Origin: Plumapathes pennacea
Lineage: Eukaryota > Cnidaria > Anthozoa > Antipatharia > Myriopathidae
Assembly (NCBI GenBank): GCA_964036295.1
Contig: OZ038471.1
Span: 12,356,184-12,420,183, forward strand
DNA: 64,000 nucleotides
Direction of reading: 5' to 3'
The number at the start of each line of letters is the position of its first letter. The first letter of the stretch is position 1. Under the pieces are notes generated by a model. The model saw nothing but the letters and a program-made list of their open reading frames with translations, was not told the origin of the DNA and did not search any database. A program made the position numbers and the translations under genes. Of this stretch, positions 32,230-44,816 are shown piece by piece.

Positions 32230-33955
32230 CTAGACTGGCCTTGCCAGTGAGCTCGCGGCGTGAGTTGGGTCGAGACCAGAATATAAAATGGAAAGTAGGG
32301 GACAAGAGCGGAACTCCCAAGAGAGACTTCCAATTTCTCACCATAAAAATATCACACAATATAGAGAACTTGGCTTTTGACACCTTGCTCTTTTGACACC
32401 TTGATTAAACTAAAAATTATTATTACAACACTCATACACTTGCTTCTTAAAGGTTGAGCGACCCTGCATCTTGAGAATGCCTGACATATCTTTTTATGCA
32501 CAATCGATTATGACAGTTTGACCTCGACTCATATTGCTAATCAGAGGCCACGATTAATCCAGCCTTCGCTTCACTACTTATGTGTTTCTTTTGTTAACTC
32601 AATACGTTTCTTCTATCAGGCTTTCGAGTATTCGTGCTCTGTAACAAATATAAAATTGAAAGCGAGAAATGTCACACGAGAGATGCTTACAATATTATTG
32701 CGCTTTTGTTCACCGTGTGTTCAGTCCATTTGTGACTGCAAACTCAATCCTCAGAATTATTTCGGTGTATTTTTCATTTCTGGTATTTAATGAGCATTGC
32801 GAAACAAAGGCTACATGATCGAATGAAAGAAACACTTCAACAGGCAATGTACGATACGCAGAAGAATTTTATGAGGCAACAGATGTCATGTACAGAGTAA
32901 AGCATAAAGCGTCATTGTTTTACGGCTAAAGCTCACCGTAGCTTTGGTTCCTGTTTTCGCCCTGTTATCTTCCCAAAAGTATTTCGTGTCGCCACAGAAA
33001 GTTTCGTCGGGACTAAATACTTATCGGCGACAGAGATATTTGCAATACCCCAGAAGTACCATCAAACATTTGTTTACGGCTATTCTCAAAGCTTGTGCGG
33101 TGAACGCGAGCCAAAATCTTTTTCTAAAATCCAGTTTATCCGTGCCTATTCCACAGAGCCAAATGGCGTTGAATTTGAATGGGATGCAGTTTACTTTTTC
33201 GCTTCACTACTTATGTGTTTTCTTTTATTAACTCAATACGTTTTTTTCTATCAGGCTTTCGAGTATTCGTGCTCTGTAACAAATATAAAATTGAAAGCGA
33301 GGAATGTCACACGAGAGATGTTTACAATATTATTGCGCTTTTGTTCACAGTGTGTTCAGTCCATTTGTAACTGCAAACTCAATCCTCAGAATTATTTCGG
33401 TGTATTTTTCATTTCTGGTATTTACTGACCATTGCGAAACAAAGGCTACATGATCGAATGAAAGAAACACTTCAACAGGCAATGTACGATACGCAGAAGA
33501 ATTTTATGAGGCAACAGATGTCATGTACAGAGTAAAGCATAAAGCGTCATTGTTTTACGGCTAAAGCTCACCGTAGCTTTGGTTTCTGCTTTCGCCCTGT
33601 TATCTTCCCAAAAGTATTTCGTGTCGCCACAGAAAGTTTCGTCGGGACTAAATATGTATCGGCGACAGCGGTACCATCAAATATTTGTTTACGGATATTC
33701 TCAAAGCTTCCGCGGTGAACGCGAGCCAAAATCGTTCCCGAAAATCCAGTTTATCCGTGCCTATTCAACAGAGCCAAATGGTGTTGAGTTTGGATGGGAT
33801 GCAGTTAACTTTTACACACAAGTAACGAGCAATTCACTGGCCACATCTCGAGTTGTTTAGCGAAGTCAATTACGTCATCGCCCAGCACGTGATTATATGA
33901 ACCAATCACCGTGTGCTGATTCTCGACCCACAAAAAGGAAAAAAATTAAAATTCC
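32230..33955 (+). repeat. 1.1-kb interspersed repeat, copy 2, with internal tandem duplication
   Basis: Starts TAGACTGGCCTTGCCAGTGA and ends after GATTCTCGACCCAC. The block starting GCTTCACTACTTATGTGT at 32568 is repeated from 33201 (offset about 632 bp), so this copy is longer than the others. Confidence 0.85.
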
Positions 33956-34825
33956 CATTTTTAAGCTCCAGGCCCCAGGCCCCCGCCAGCAATTATCGAA
34001 CTCGGTTATCGCAGAATATCGTGATTTGCCAGTGTCTTCGTTTCCCCGAGCAGATTATGTAGTCACCAACAACAGTCTTTCTGGAGACTACTCTAACCCG
34101 GACGATCATAACCAACCTACATTTTCTGTAAATTCTTGCTGTTGTGCTGCCCTTATTAACCCAGACATTGGCTTCTTTTAGTGAAAAATAGGTGTCTTTG
34201 TCTTTGATAGACCTCAGTGTGATTTAAAGCCACACGTGCGCCACAGAACGCGCATAGTAATTATTCAAAATGGCGCAGATTTTGCACATCGCCCGTCCGT
34301 CCAAATAATCTCGATTCTATGCGCCTGGTCGAAAGCACGTGACAGGTATCCCAGCGACCCCATGGAGCCCACACCGAAATTAGGGTTGTGTTCTCCTTCG
34401 TCGAACGCAAATATACATCTGATCAATCAAGAAAAAACAGAGCTCCAATAGTCTAATTATAAAAAAATGCCGCAAAGTTCGTGTATATGCCATTTACAAT
34501 TTGAAACTATAAACCATCAAATTACATTCGACATATCCTAGGCAACAAGAAGTAAGCTGGACGTGAACCACACGCGTTTATTTTAGACACTTACAGTATT
34601 ACTGCCTCATAGTCCTCCCATCTTTCCTCCCCCATTTCAAAAACGGAAAAGTAAAACCCTCTTGAGTATGCAGTCTCGCCAAGTTCGTTCTGGCCGCTTA
34701 ACGTTGATCAATAACAAGGTATACACTATATAAGAGAGTTGTGCAGTCCATAAGGCGGTAGTTAATTTCACTTGTTGTTATGTATAAAGAGCGCAACACA
34801 AACAGAACCGTATTTTTTGTTTCAG
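33956..34825. other. Intron with small TE fragments; distal part homologous to 60150-60540
   Basis: 33985-34122 are the Crypton-type and Penelope-type pieces. From about 34400 the sequence (ATACATCTGATCAATCAAG, TAGACACTTACAGTATTACT) matches the region before the second Ig exon. Confidence 0.7.
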
Positions 34826-35101
34826 TTGATCCTTCGTTCACCAAAGCACCCAAAAGTGTTACTTACCTGGTGATCGGGGAAAATATAACGATTGAGTGCG
34901 TTGCCACCGGTGCACCTAAACCGACCGTCAAATGGACAGGATCCCTGTTGCCACTGCCAGAGGGTAGAAGCCACCAACAAGATGGCAGACTCAGCATAAA
35001 CAAAGCAAAAATCAGCGATTCAGGAAACTACACCTGCAAAGCAGAAAACAAACGAGGAGTCATCAACACAACCACAGAGCTTGTCGTACTACGCCCTCCA
35101 G
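34826..35101 (+). CDS. Exon: I-set immunoglobulin domain (copy 1)
   Basis: Between TTTTTTGTTTCAG and CCAG|GTAAAT; phase 1 at both ends; 276 bp. DPSFTKAPKSVTYLVIGENI, then TIECVATGAPKPTVKWTGSL, then DGRLSINKAKISDSGNYTCK and AENKRGVINTTTELVV. It has the B-strand Cys, C-strand Trp (VKW), the D-x-G-x-Y-x-C motif with the partner Cys, and the final beta strand: a complete I-set Ig fold. N-glycosylation sequons NIT, NYT and NTT are present. Close paralogue of 60544-60816. Confidence 0.92.
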
Positions 35102-36119
35102 GTAAATGTTTTCATGTTGTTGCTAAGTAAATGATTTTTTGTTGAGTACGTTACTCGAAACATTAAGCGAATATATAAACAGTGATACAGAAATACCTTA
35201 AGCAGCCGCACATAAATCAAGCAACAGGTTAAAGGAGACAAAATCTGACATAAGGGCACTGATGAGTTTTTGTGCTGCAAGTGTTAAACCGAGTGAACCA
35301 GAAACAAAGGAGTTTGAAAAACTTTTGAGAACTTCGAGATCAGAATAGAGTGTAATAATTACGAACCGAGCACTCTAACATTGTTTCAACGAAGCTTTAA
35401 GCTCTACTTCACAGCAGGGAAAATATATGCCTTTACCATTCTTGAAGACAAAGGATTTTTCTGTTCCCGTCAAGTCCCGGGCGTCTGATTTTTGCAGCAA
35501 AACAGAAATTAAAGCCTCGTTTGTAGAGTTTTGGGAAGTAAACCAAATGCATCAAGAGAGTGACAGACGAAGAGCAAGCTAAGCTCTTTCAGACCGAGCA
35601 GTTCGTAGACTATGACCTCCTCGCACTTCAAACAATCCTGTAATTTTCCCATCGTTGTGGCCGTTGTACGTAGTGTTTTCCAAGACAAATTAACATGGTA
35701 GAGCGTAGACTTCTTTCAGTTCCGACACAACGAACACCACAGCGTTTGTTTGACGGTCGCTGTCAATTATTTCAGCGATTCAATCATTTGATTGCTTATT
35801 CACATTCTCAATTAGAAAGGCACAAGTACTAATTAGGATATGCTTTTCTTGTGAGGCTGAGTTCATTTTTTAACTCGATTAGTTTTGCACACTCGGTCCC
35901 AGTCCTTTTTTGCATTTCCAAAGTGGCAAATGGTTTTCTTTCATTACTAAGTAGAAGAGAGAGAGAGAGAGAGAGAGCATTTTAAAGCATATTACCAACA
36001 GTCTTGAGTATTCAGAACGAGTATTCGGGATGAGTCCTTTGTTTCTACTCTCTTGATCTTGTGGTTTGTGCAGCTCAGTCTTCATAGATCTCTTCTTGTG
36101 CGGACCTCACTGAAGCAGC
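35102..36119. other. Intron sequence, (GA)n at 35953-35977
   Basis: No gene seen; one short GA microsatellite. Confidence 0.5.
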
Positions 36120-36395
36120 TTAGGCCGAACTCTCAAGACTGAGTCGGGTCGACATTCTCCCTGTACGGCGCAGTTGGACCTGATTATTTTTATTCAAGGC
36201 ATCATAAACTATAATAAGTTCAAAGTTTGTTTCCCCAATGTCTGAATCAACGAGGATCCTCAACTTAAATAAAGAGAACTCAACAGTACACACATCAAGA
36301 GTTCCGGCTTTTGAATGGAGCGCACTGTATTCTGGGTAGGTTTGGCTCAGAAAAGTGAGCACCAACTCCACAATATCCGCCATTTTGCACTTCAC
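36120..36395 (-). pseudogene. Unknown ORF, inverted duplicate of 36468-36570
   Basis: On the minus strand, an ATG at about 36383 gives MADIVELVLTFLSQTYPEYS and continues for about 85 residues (EFSLFKLRILVDSDIGETNF). I do not recognise the family. The same N-terminus (MPDIVELVLTFLSQTYLEYS) is encoded on the + strand at 36468, so the start of this sequence exists as an inverted repeat. Probably transposon-derived. Confidence 0.4.
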
Positions 36396-36467
36396 GCTTG
36401 AAGCTCAGTCAACTTCTATCCATTCTAAAACGTACACATCTATCGAGCTCCAAGCTCGAAATACAAA

Positions 36468-36570
36468 ATGCCGGATATTGTAGAGTTGGTGCTTACCTTT
36501 TTGAGCCAAACCTACCTAGAATACAGCGCGATCCAACCAAAAGTCGAAACTCTTTATGCGTATATAAAGG
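36468..36570 (+). pseudogene. Second copy of the MxDIVELVLTF ORF head
   Basis: About 34 codons homologous to the minus-strand frame at 36383, then divergence (ETLYAYIKV). Confidence 0.4.
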
Positions 36571-37253
36571 TTATTTTATTTTTAGAGGGAACATTCAGTT
36601 AAGAAGAAAACATTTTGCGAGAATAAAGCGTTGTCAAGTCTTATTTCTTTTTTGTCCTACTATAGTTTTTCTCATCTTTCTTTTTGTTCTCGTTCTTCAT
36701 ATTAGGCCCTGTTTACATGGAGGGAGGGTGACCCTCCTAAGAGGGACACCCTGCTAGAAGGGTCACCCTTTTCTATTGAAATTCCTTGTTCCGTTTACAT
36801 GACAGGTATGGTCACCTTAGAAGGAGGGTTACCCTATCTCCTTGCTAGGGTAACCCTCCCAGCAGGGACAACTTTTGGTCATGTAAACGCTCGAGATTTT
36901 TTTCTTTTTATTTACTAACATACATACACATTTACATACTTACTTACAGATTTACTGCATAGGTACTATACATTTTTATATTTAAGTTTTTTCTTTAAAG
37001 TACAGCTAACGTTATTAGCATGTTTCTAACAAGCTTCCAAGAAGCGAAAAGGCTCTCATAACAATATATGTATAATAATACATGCAAAACAAGGACTTCA
37101 CACAAAACATTTCACATTGATTGAAACTAAGTGACAGGCATTGACGTTCGATAACTCAGATGATAAATTCCTCTTGAGAGAGGTACATAGTATTACAAAA
37201 GTACAGCAGGCGCAAACTAAATCTAGTGTAAAGGTAGAAAAGCTGGGAACAGT

Positions 37254-40108
37254 CTAAAAGTCGCAATTTGAAAGCGTGGTCCATTTATTTTTGTAAGTTT
37301 CATAGGCATTATTTCTGACGGCGATTTCTTTTTCTGATTGAATCTTGTTTTGAAGTAGTGCGAGGAAAACGTTTATATTCAAAAGTTCAGACTTGATTCG
37401 CGCAAGGTGTATGTAATATTTCGCTATCAGTAGGAAGTGGTTAAACGCGTAATAGTGTGGGTATTCTGGCTTGCAGCCGTAAATTATTTCATTTCGGTTT
37501 GGGTTCATGTTCTCCAATCGCTTTTTGTTCCACCATTGGATAACTAGTTTCCATAACGCACTGACTTTGCAGCAGTCGTAGAAAATATGTGAAATTGTTT
37601 CATTCGGGCTCTCACAGCGCTCACAACTGTGCGAGGTTTTGATTTTCATTTTGAAGAGCAGCTGATTTGTCGGTATTAGATTATGTGTTAGCTTAAACTG
37701 GAAGCTCCTTAACTTATTTTCTATAGTAATCTTGAAAGGGAGTTCATAAACTTCTTTTGGTTTCAGTTTTTGTTCTTCCAGGTAGTGTTCTACAACGGGC
37801 GGAAAAAAGACTTCTCAGCAAGCAGTAGGCGGATCTTTTTGGGCGTTACGACCTTATTAGTTGCCGCGCGTTCCTGATTATTGGTGAATGAAATACCATT
37901 ACGAATCGCGTCTTTCTAAAGTTTGGGAATGGCCGCATTTATACCAGCATAATCTAAAAATGTTGTACTTATACAGAATTTGTCCGTAAAGTCCTTAAAT
38001 GTCAAAAATTGATTGTGCGAGTCCAAGAGGTCTTGAACTCTTAAATTCCTTTGTCGTACCATGACTTAAAAAAGAAAGACTTTCCATCAATTCGTAAGAA
38101 GCGGTTGTTCCAATTGATCTCTTGCCTATATTCTTCCGCGAGGTGTGTTTTTTTTAGTACAATTCTTGCCACGTCGTCAATATTTTTTTTTGTAAAAGAC
38201 TGGCAGATCTTTTAACTCTAATAATTTTGTATCGAAATTGCATTGAAACAGGAGAGTACCTCCAAACTTGCTTAATTTTGACATGACCAGGGCCAACCAC
38301 GTGCTGCAGGCTGCGTTGCAGATGCGGCGCACCCAAGCAGCTTTTAAAGACCTTTCCACATCGTGAAAGTTGACCATATTTATGCCGCCCTTACTAATAG
38401 GAGCAACCAGCGTTCCTCTTTTAACTTTTTCGGGCTTAAAATTCCAAATGAAAGAAAAAATGTTCCTGTTGGCCTCCTTGATATAGTTGTCTGGAACATC
38501 CATAACGGAGGAGACATAAATAAGTTTAGACAGCGCCAAGGTCTTAACAATAGTTATTCTCCCTACAATAGACAGGTGTCTTGAAGACCAATGAGTAAGA
38601 ACTTTCTAAAGTTTCAAAATGTGCTGGTCAAAGTTAATTTTGTTGGTGAAGCTGCGATCGTATGCGAACGCTATCCCAAGCGAAATAATGTAATTCTGAG
38701 GCCATAATATTCCATAGGGGTTAACCATGCCTAGTCTTCTTTTATAGGGTCCAAGCCATAAACCCTCCGTTCTTCCTTTGTTGATTTTGAGGCCCGAAAA
38801 AGTACTAAAGTGATCGAGGAGGCGAAATAATACAATTGCCGAGTGATCATCACGAACAAAGGTTGTAGTATCGTCCGCATACATTGCTATTTTCGCAGTC
38901 TTATGCCCAATTTCAAGTCCTGCGATCTCTTTGCAAGTCCTGATTTGAATGGCGAGAGGTTCTACTGCCAAAACAAAAAGTAACCCCAAGAGGGGACATC
39001 CCTGTCTTACTCCTCTGCGTAAGGAAAAGAACTCGGAAGTGAAGCCGTTGTTGATGACGCAACTCAATATGTCAGTGTAAAAAGTTTGGATCCATCTGCA
39101 GAAACTTGGCCCAAATTTCATTTTTCTGGGCACGCTAAAGAGGTAGTTCCATTCCAACGAGTCAAAAGCTTTTTTGAAATCAAGAAAGAATATCATTCCA
39201 TGCTTATTCTCAGTTTCATGCGTTTCAATTATATCCGAGATTAGTCGTATGTTTTCTCCAATAAATCTACCTTTAAAGTAGCCGGTTTGGTCAGGAGAAA
39301 TTAAGAGCGGAAGCACCTTCTGTAGCCGTTTGGCGATACACTTTGTGGCCAGCTTGTAATCGACATTTAGTAGAGAGATGGGACGCCAGTTTTTGAGGTT
39401 AAGAGGTTCTTTGTTCTTTTGGGGATCAAGGAGATGATACCTTGCTTTTGTGAAATCGACAGTTCACCGGCTGTAACAGACGCGTTAAGGCTTTCAACCA
39501 GAGGACTCGAGATCTCGTTCCAGAAGTGTAGGTAGAATTCAGCTGTTAACCCGTCTGTGCCCGGTGTTTTGTTTTTTGTGCATGATTTTAGCGCCGATAA
39601 GCAATTTTCGTCGGTTAGGAGACCTTCGCATTTACTTTGTGAATCGCTGTCTAAGACAGGGGGGATGTTTTGCGATTCTAAGAAGATGCCTCCGGCGTTG
39701 GAACATGTGAAGTATACAAGTCGTTATAAAAGTTCTTCATTTCGGTTCGAATGACTTTAGGATCATCAGTGTAATGATGCCGTTCGATAATTTGAGTTTT
39801 ACTATATGACGCTTATTGTAACTTCTTTTTTCCATATTAAGAAAATATTTGTTGCTTTTTTCTCCGAGTTCATACCATCTCGCTCTGCTTCTTACAATGG
39901 AACCTCTTTTGTTTTGAATACCTATTTTGTGTAGCTTAATTCTTAGTTCTTCTGATTCCTTAAAGAGTGCGTCATTATTCGGGTCTTGGTCAATACGAAC
40001 TTTTAGATGATTTAACTTTTGGAGGAGATCTAATTCCTGTGTCCTCTTCTTTCTTGCTTTTTCTTTGGCGTATCGAATTGTGAAGGTACGGATTTCCATT
40101 TTAAGCAT
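37254..40108 (-). pseudogene. LINE ORF2: reverse transcriptase and C-terminal part
   Basis: Pieces in order: MLKMEIRTFTIRYAKEKARK (40108), then linker frames; RT core 39316-38606 with DQTGYFKGRFIGENIRL, FFLDFKKAFDSLEW, LRRGVRQGCPLLGLLF and the catalytic MYADDTTTF; thumb 38539-38177 (KEANRNIFSFIWNFKPEKVK, PISKGGINM); C-terminus 37649-37254 with SCERCESPNETISHIFYDCC. The YADD box is intact, but at least three frame changes separate these blocks. The domain plan fits the L1/Tx1 group. Confidence 0.85.
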
Positions 40109-40117
40109 TTCCCAATA

Positions 40118-41850
40118 CTAGATATACGATAATCGCAGATATCCCCTCGCTCAGTAGTGGGTTTTCGGAAAGCGGATTCTTTATTTTCCGTTCGGAGATT
40201 ATTTAATTTTTTTTTTTTTTTTTTTGCAAACCACGGCTGTGTAGCGACGTCACCAGTCGGCCGCTAAAAAAAATCTTTGTCACACGGCAGTCTGGTTTAG
40301 TTCAGACAACGTGCACAGTCTGCAATTTTCGTAGACACTAGCTGAACTTCAAAATTCGCTGAGAAAACATTTACACGCAACTACAAAATACTCCCGAGGC
40401 TTGAAAGCCAAGCAAAGTCGATCTTGGACACCGAAATTTTTATGAATTTCAAGAAAAGCCGCGATTTCTCCAGCCAATGCTTTATCCTAACCACATACGT
40501 GTATGTTTGTTTTTTGTGTGTGTGTGTGTGCCAAATTTAGAACCGTCAAAGCGAGTCGCTTGTTTACAGGTTTTCAAGTCTCGGAATCGTGTGAATTTTG
40601 GCAGGGATTCAATTTTGAACACAACAACTTTTCAAACTGCGTTTGACGATTTTAAAATCTTTGACAGAAAAAAGGAAATCAAGTCACTAAATAATACAAG
40701 GTCCGATTTTATTGAGCGAGCAAACCCGGTCACTAAATAATACAAAGTCCAATTGTGTTGAGCGAGTATCTTACGGGGGTCCCGCTAGTAGACATATTGT
40801 TTAATTTGGAAAGCGGCCGGATATTCTCTACTTTAATAGCCTTCAAAAAGCAAAAGCATTTTAACCCGGTTACATTTTATCCTTGAATACAGTGTGCCAA
40901 CAAACGCGGCGAAAAAACTTCACAGCATGTGTCAGACTGTCAATGAAATTATGCAAACATGTCAGGAATCGGATGACACAATCTTGCACGAAGGCACTCT
41001 GAAATGGCTTTGAAAACCAGCGAAAAGATCACAGTATAATCCTACTTGGCCTTCATCACAGTTCCCGGGGCATCAAACGACAAAATATACGGCAATTGTT
41101 GAAATACAGAAATACCATAATGATAACACGACCGTCGTTTAACAAAGTGTATTGTACGTTAATTGATGTAAATTTTAAAAACTCACCGGTTCCTGAAAGC
41201 CATAGCTTTAGCTCTTTTCCAGCAAAGGAAACAAAAACCAAAATACTATTGTTTACGTCTTCAATGATTTCAAAATACACTGTATAGAGCAGTCCTCATA
41301 CAGTACGAAAATTCCACTTTCCATTGTATTGTGTTGTCATCTTGTGAACTTGGATTCTGAAAACTGCATTCCTGTTATTGCGAAAGGTGAAATTTGCCAC
41401 GGTGATTGTTCGATTTCCACCAACTGTATTTTGCTATTACTTTCTGAAGAAGTGTCTGCGTTTTAACACAATACTGGCGTCTGGGACTGTGTTCAGGTCG
41501 ACCAGTTGGGCCTCAAAGAATCCGTTTTACGTCTAGTAAAGCTTGCCTCCCATGCACTGGCAAAATATCCGGGCAATTTACAGCCGTCCGTCGAACTGCT
41601 TGGCCTTGTATCTGCATCTTCTTGTACAAAATCACTTCAGTTCGTACTCTACTGCATGTCACCAAGAAAATGGCGGTTTACAGTTAAGCTGCCGATGTAA
41701 CCTTGGGACGAGGTCCTTGGGACGAGGTCGTATCAAACACACAAACACACTAACATTAGATTTCGAGATGGCGACACGCTTGAAGACTCCGATAGAGCGA
41801 TAATACTACTGCATTAGCGTCGTGAATATTTCCCTCACTTCGTTCGGGGA
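40118..41850 (-). mobile_element. Helitron, non-autonomous, 1733 bp, inserted in LINE ORF2
   Basis: In minus orientation it begins TCCCCGAACGAAGTGAGGGA and ends CGATTATCGTATATCTAG, that is 5'-TC and 3'-CTRR, and it lies between A and T without target duplication, as Helitrons do. Removing it joins AGATTA to TATTGGGAAATG and restores the LINE frame as RLYWEMLKMEI. It contains no Rep/helicase. The copy at 50695-52192 shares both ends. Confidence 0.88.
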
Positions 41851-42100
41851 TAATCTTTTATCAGAGGTGCTTTTGTGCTTTTCTCTGGCATATCTTATAA
41901 TGAAGCATAAGTTAGTGACAAAATCATTATCTTCCAAAAGTTAGTTGTTGAACTTCCAAAATCCTGGCCCTCTGTTCTCCTTTAATTCTTCGTGTCTAAT
42001 TTTGATTGTTATGGGACAGTGGTCTGAACCTTGTACAGCGTGTAAAAGCTGTTTTGAAATTAGCCAATAGTCTAATCTACATTTTGTTTTTCCCGAGCTA

Positions 42101-42682
42101 TCATTCCAGGTGAATCTTACTTCCGCTTGATGTTGTTTTCGCCAAACACCGACTAGATCGAGAGTGTTGCAAAGATTTTGAATCGCTTGAATGACGTTTT
42201 TTACTTTCTACGCTCTTTCCGCCAAATTTATCAATAGCTGAGAGAGGACAGTTGAAATCTCCACCAATCAGGGTTTTATGGGCGGAGAATTGCCCTAGGG
42301 TTGGTAGCAACTGGTTTAAAAAAATGATTTGTTGGTTTTGGTCATTTGGTGCATAGATGTTAACCAGGCATAATTCTTCTTGGTTGACGGTTGCATTTAC
42401 AATCAGTGATCTGCCATTTTTATCTGTGATACTGCTGATGGAAATCACATCTAGGGTCGGCTTAAATAAGGACATAACGCCTCTACTGTGTTTAGAACCG
42501 TGAGAAAACAGGATGGAACCTCCCCACTCATTTCGCCATAAATTTTCTATGCTTTCATCGCTGTAGGTTTCTTGCAGAAAAATAATGTCATACTTGCCTT
42601 GGTGAAGCCACCTGAACAACTTTCTTCTTTTAACTTGGTTGTTGAGACCTCTAATATTCAGAGATAGGGCGTTTAGCGTCAT
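42101..42682 (-). pseudogene. LINE ORF2 start: APE-type endonuclease
   Basis: MTLNALSLNIRGLNNQVKRR, then DIIFLQETYSDESI, VNIYAPNDQNQ and LIGGDFNCPLSAIDK: the Asn, Glu, Tyr-x-Pro-N and GGDFN motifs of apurinic-type endonucleases that nick target DNA for LINE integration. The frame shifts after KKRH near 42200 and degenerates before the Helitron; the C-terminal SDH motif is not clear in this frame. Confidence 0.85.
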
Positions 42683-42850
42683 ACTGGGAGTTTTTCAGGT
42701 GCACTGAAGCCACGCATTGCAAAGCCGACTATTAGACTGTTCCAGCTTAGTTTCAGAAAAAAGCCTGCAATAAGTAAGACGTAACACATACACATAATAC
42801 GGGACCACAAACAATGTTGACGGAATTTGCATATGATACAACCTTAACAA

Positions 42851-43917
42851 TTAAGGTTGTGTATAAAAGAGAATGCCAAAAATGTGCGAAAGGCAAATGA
42901 GTCGTAATTGCTCTCTTCTACAATTCCCCAAATGTGTTAACGAGATGGAATTTATCGCGCGGGAAAACAAAAGGCAGAATTCACGATTTTGCGATATGCC
43001 GTTATGATGGCCTCGACGGGGCCTGGCTCGTAAGAAAGTAGAACTAATTAAGATCATAAGGTTAGGGCTGAAAATGCGCATTGGGGGCTGATTCATAGTT
43101 TTTCGGGCAAAAATCTTGCCGTCAATAGTCCATACACTGTGCCACTTCTCTTTCTTGTGCTTCCACACATTAGCAAACAGCTGGCGGCGCCAGCGCGTCA
43201 AGTTTTCGTTGATGTACACAACGCTGGTGTTACTAAATACCTGCTTTAAATCCGTCCCTTTCAAATGCTTTCGGGCTGCATAGAGTTCCTTTTTAGGTTG
43301 ATAAGATCTAAATCTGACTATTATCGGTCTCGGTTGACTACTGTTTTTACCCTTTGGCAGCCTGTGGCAGATGTCGATGTCGTTGTTGGAGATTTTAATG
43401 TTGAGAATGTTTCCAAGCTTGATGATATGCTCGTTGATGTTCTCCTCATCTTGTTCGGCAATGCCATGAATTTCTAGATTAAATTTGCGGGTATACTGCT
43501 CCAAATCGTCGATCTGATTGATTGCTGTATTTAAATCATCGCGAACTAATCCTACCTCTACTCTGTCGTCTGTAGCGGCTTTTTTCAGCGAGGCGATTTC
43601 TTCCTTGAGCGCTTTGTTTTCTTATTGGAGCGTTTCGATCTGGCTACCTTGAAATTCCATGGACTGGGTAAGCTCGTTGTATAGCTTTGTATTTCTTTGT
43701 TTTCTTCAAGGAGTTTGTCAGTGTTCGCTTGTATCTTGGTGAACGCTTTCCATATATCAGTCAGAGATAGGGTTATCCCTCCCGCCTCCCGGCTAAATTT
43801 AGCAGTGCCAGGTAACACGGCATATTTTGAAATGGCTTCGCGCGCTTGACTAGGAAAATATTTTAGACGTGTTATGCTTTCAAGATCGTTTGAACGGAAT
43901 TCACAAGTCAGCAACAA
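42851..43917 (-). pseudogene. LINE ORF1 (L1-type RNA-binding protein)
   Basis: 43917-43585 gives a basic N-terminal region; after a frame change, 43504-42851 gives LEQYTRKFNLEIHGIAEQDE, then DICHRLPKGK, RPIIVRFRSYQPKKELYAAR and VYINENLTRWRRQLFANVWK. The N-x-EI.GI....E, HR.G, R.I..RF and INE.LT motifs are those of the L1 ORF1 RRM/CTD (Transposase_22-like) family, preceded by a coiled coil. It would coat the LINE RNA. Confidence 0.8.
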
Positions 43918-44075
43918 CAGTTTAGAAGCAGAACTGATAGATTTTAAGTATTAAATTTGAGAACGTGCTTGTCAGACTGTATGAATTAATTTGACGTGCC
44001 GACCGTGGGAAATAAGTACGACGTCACGCATCGACACTTTTTTCAACGCAAAAGACTTTTGGTGAGATAGCCTTA

Positions 44076-44816
44076 AGGCCTGTGCAAACGAACGCAACAT
44101 GTTGGCACAACATCGCCCAACATTGTTGGCTGAATGTTGTGCGATGTTGGCCGAGGGTGTTCAAACGATCGCAACATGTTGGGCAATGTTGCGTGAAACT
44201 AATCCGAAAGGGGATCTGGGATCGATATTAACCCAAATGCTTTTGCAAAACCGTATGCGTCTATAATAAAGCGGCCGATCAACACAGACGATGGAAAGCG
44301 CGGAAATGCATCTTAATTACTGCCCTTCTGGAAGAGTTCAATCAAACTAAAACGCTCAAGTGTGCACGTAGAGGTTGCGGTACTCCTTTTTGAAAACAGA
44401 CTCTCTCTTCGAGCATATGGATTTGCTCGTCAACTTCCTGCTCCGACCACTTTATCCTTATTTGCGGCTGAAACGGCCTTCAACGGGCACTTCACTTTCC
44501 GTTATCTTGTTTGAAACGATTAAGTCCCCATGGTTACCGAATTGACAGAGCATTCAGTGCGCAAGCGTGAGGCCAACAATGTTGCGCAAACCCGTCCAAA
44601 CGAACGCAACATGTTGCGATGTGCTTCACTGACCACGAGGACAAAAGAAATGTTGGCAGATGTTGGGCACAAAGTTTGAATGATTTCAAACTTCACACAA
44701 CATGTGCCAACATCATGCAACATCGCCCAACATGGTGTACAAACGATCGCAACATGTTGTGCCCAACAATGTTGGGCGATGTTGTGCCAACATGTTGCGT
44801 TCGTTTGCACAGGCCT
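44076..44816. mobile_element. 741-bp MITE with TTA target duplication
   Basis: The ends AGGCCTGTGCAAACGAACGC are inverted repeats. TTA flanks both sides (44073-44075 and 44817-44819). Subterminal CAACATGTTG and CCCAACAT words recur in both orientations. The interior is non-coding. PIF/Harbinger-like by duplication size. Confidence 0.9.

Larger units (their letters stand above)
36895..44055 (-). mobile_element. Tx1/L1-like non-LTR retrotransposon, nearly full length, frameshifted
   Basis: Minus-strand order: ORF1 (43917-42851), ORF2 with APE endonuclease, reverse transcriptase and C-terminal zinc-knuckle-like region (42682-37254), a 3' UTR and an A-rich tail at 36915-36895. A Helitron (40118-41850) interrupts ORF2. 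Without the Helitron it is about 5.4 kb. Several frameshifts and stops make it inactive. Confidence 0.88.
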
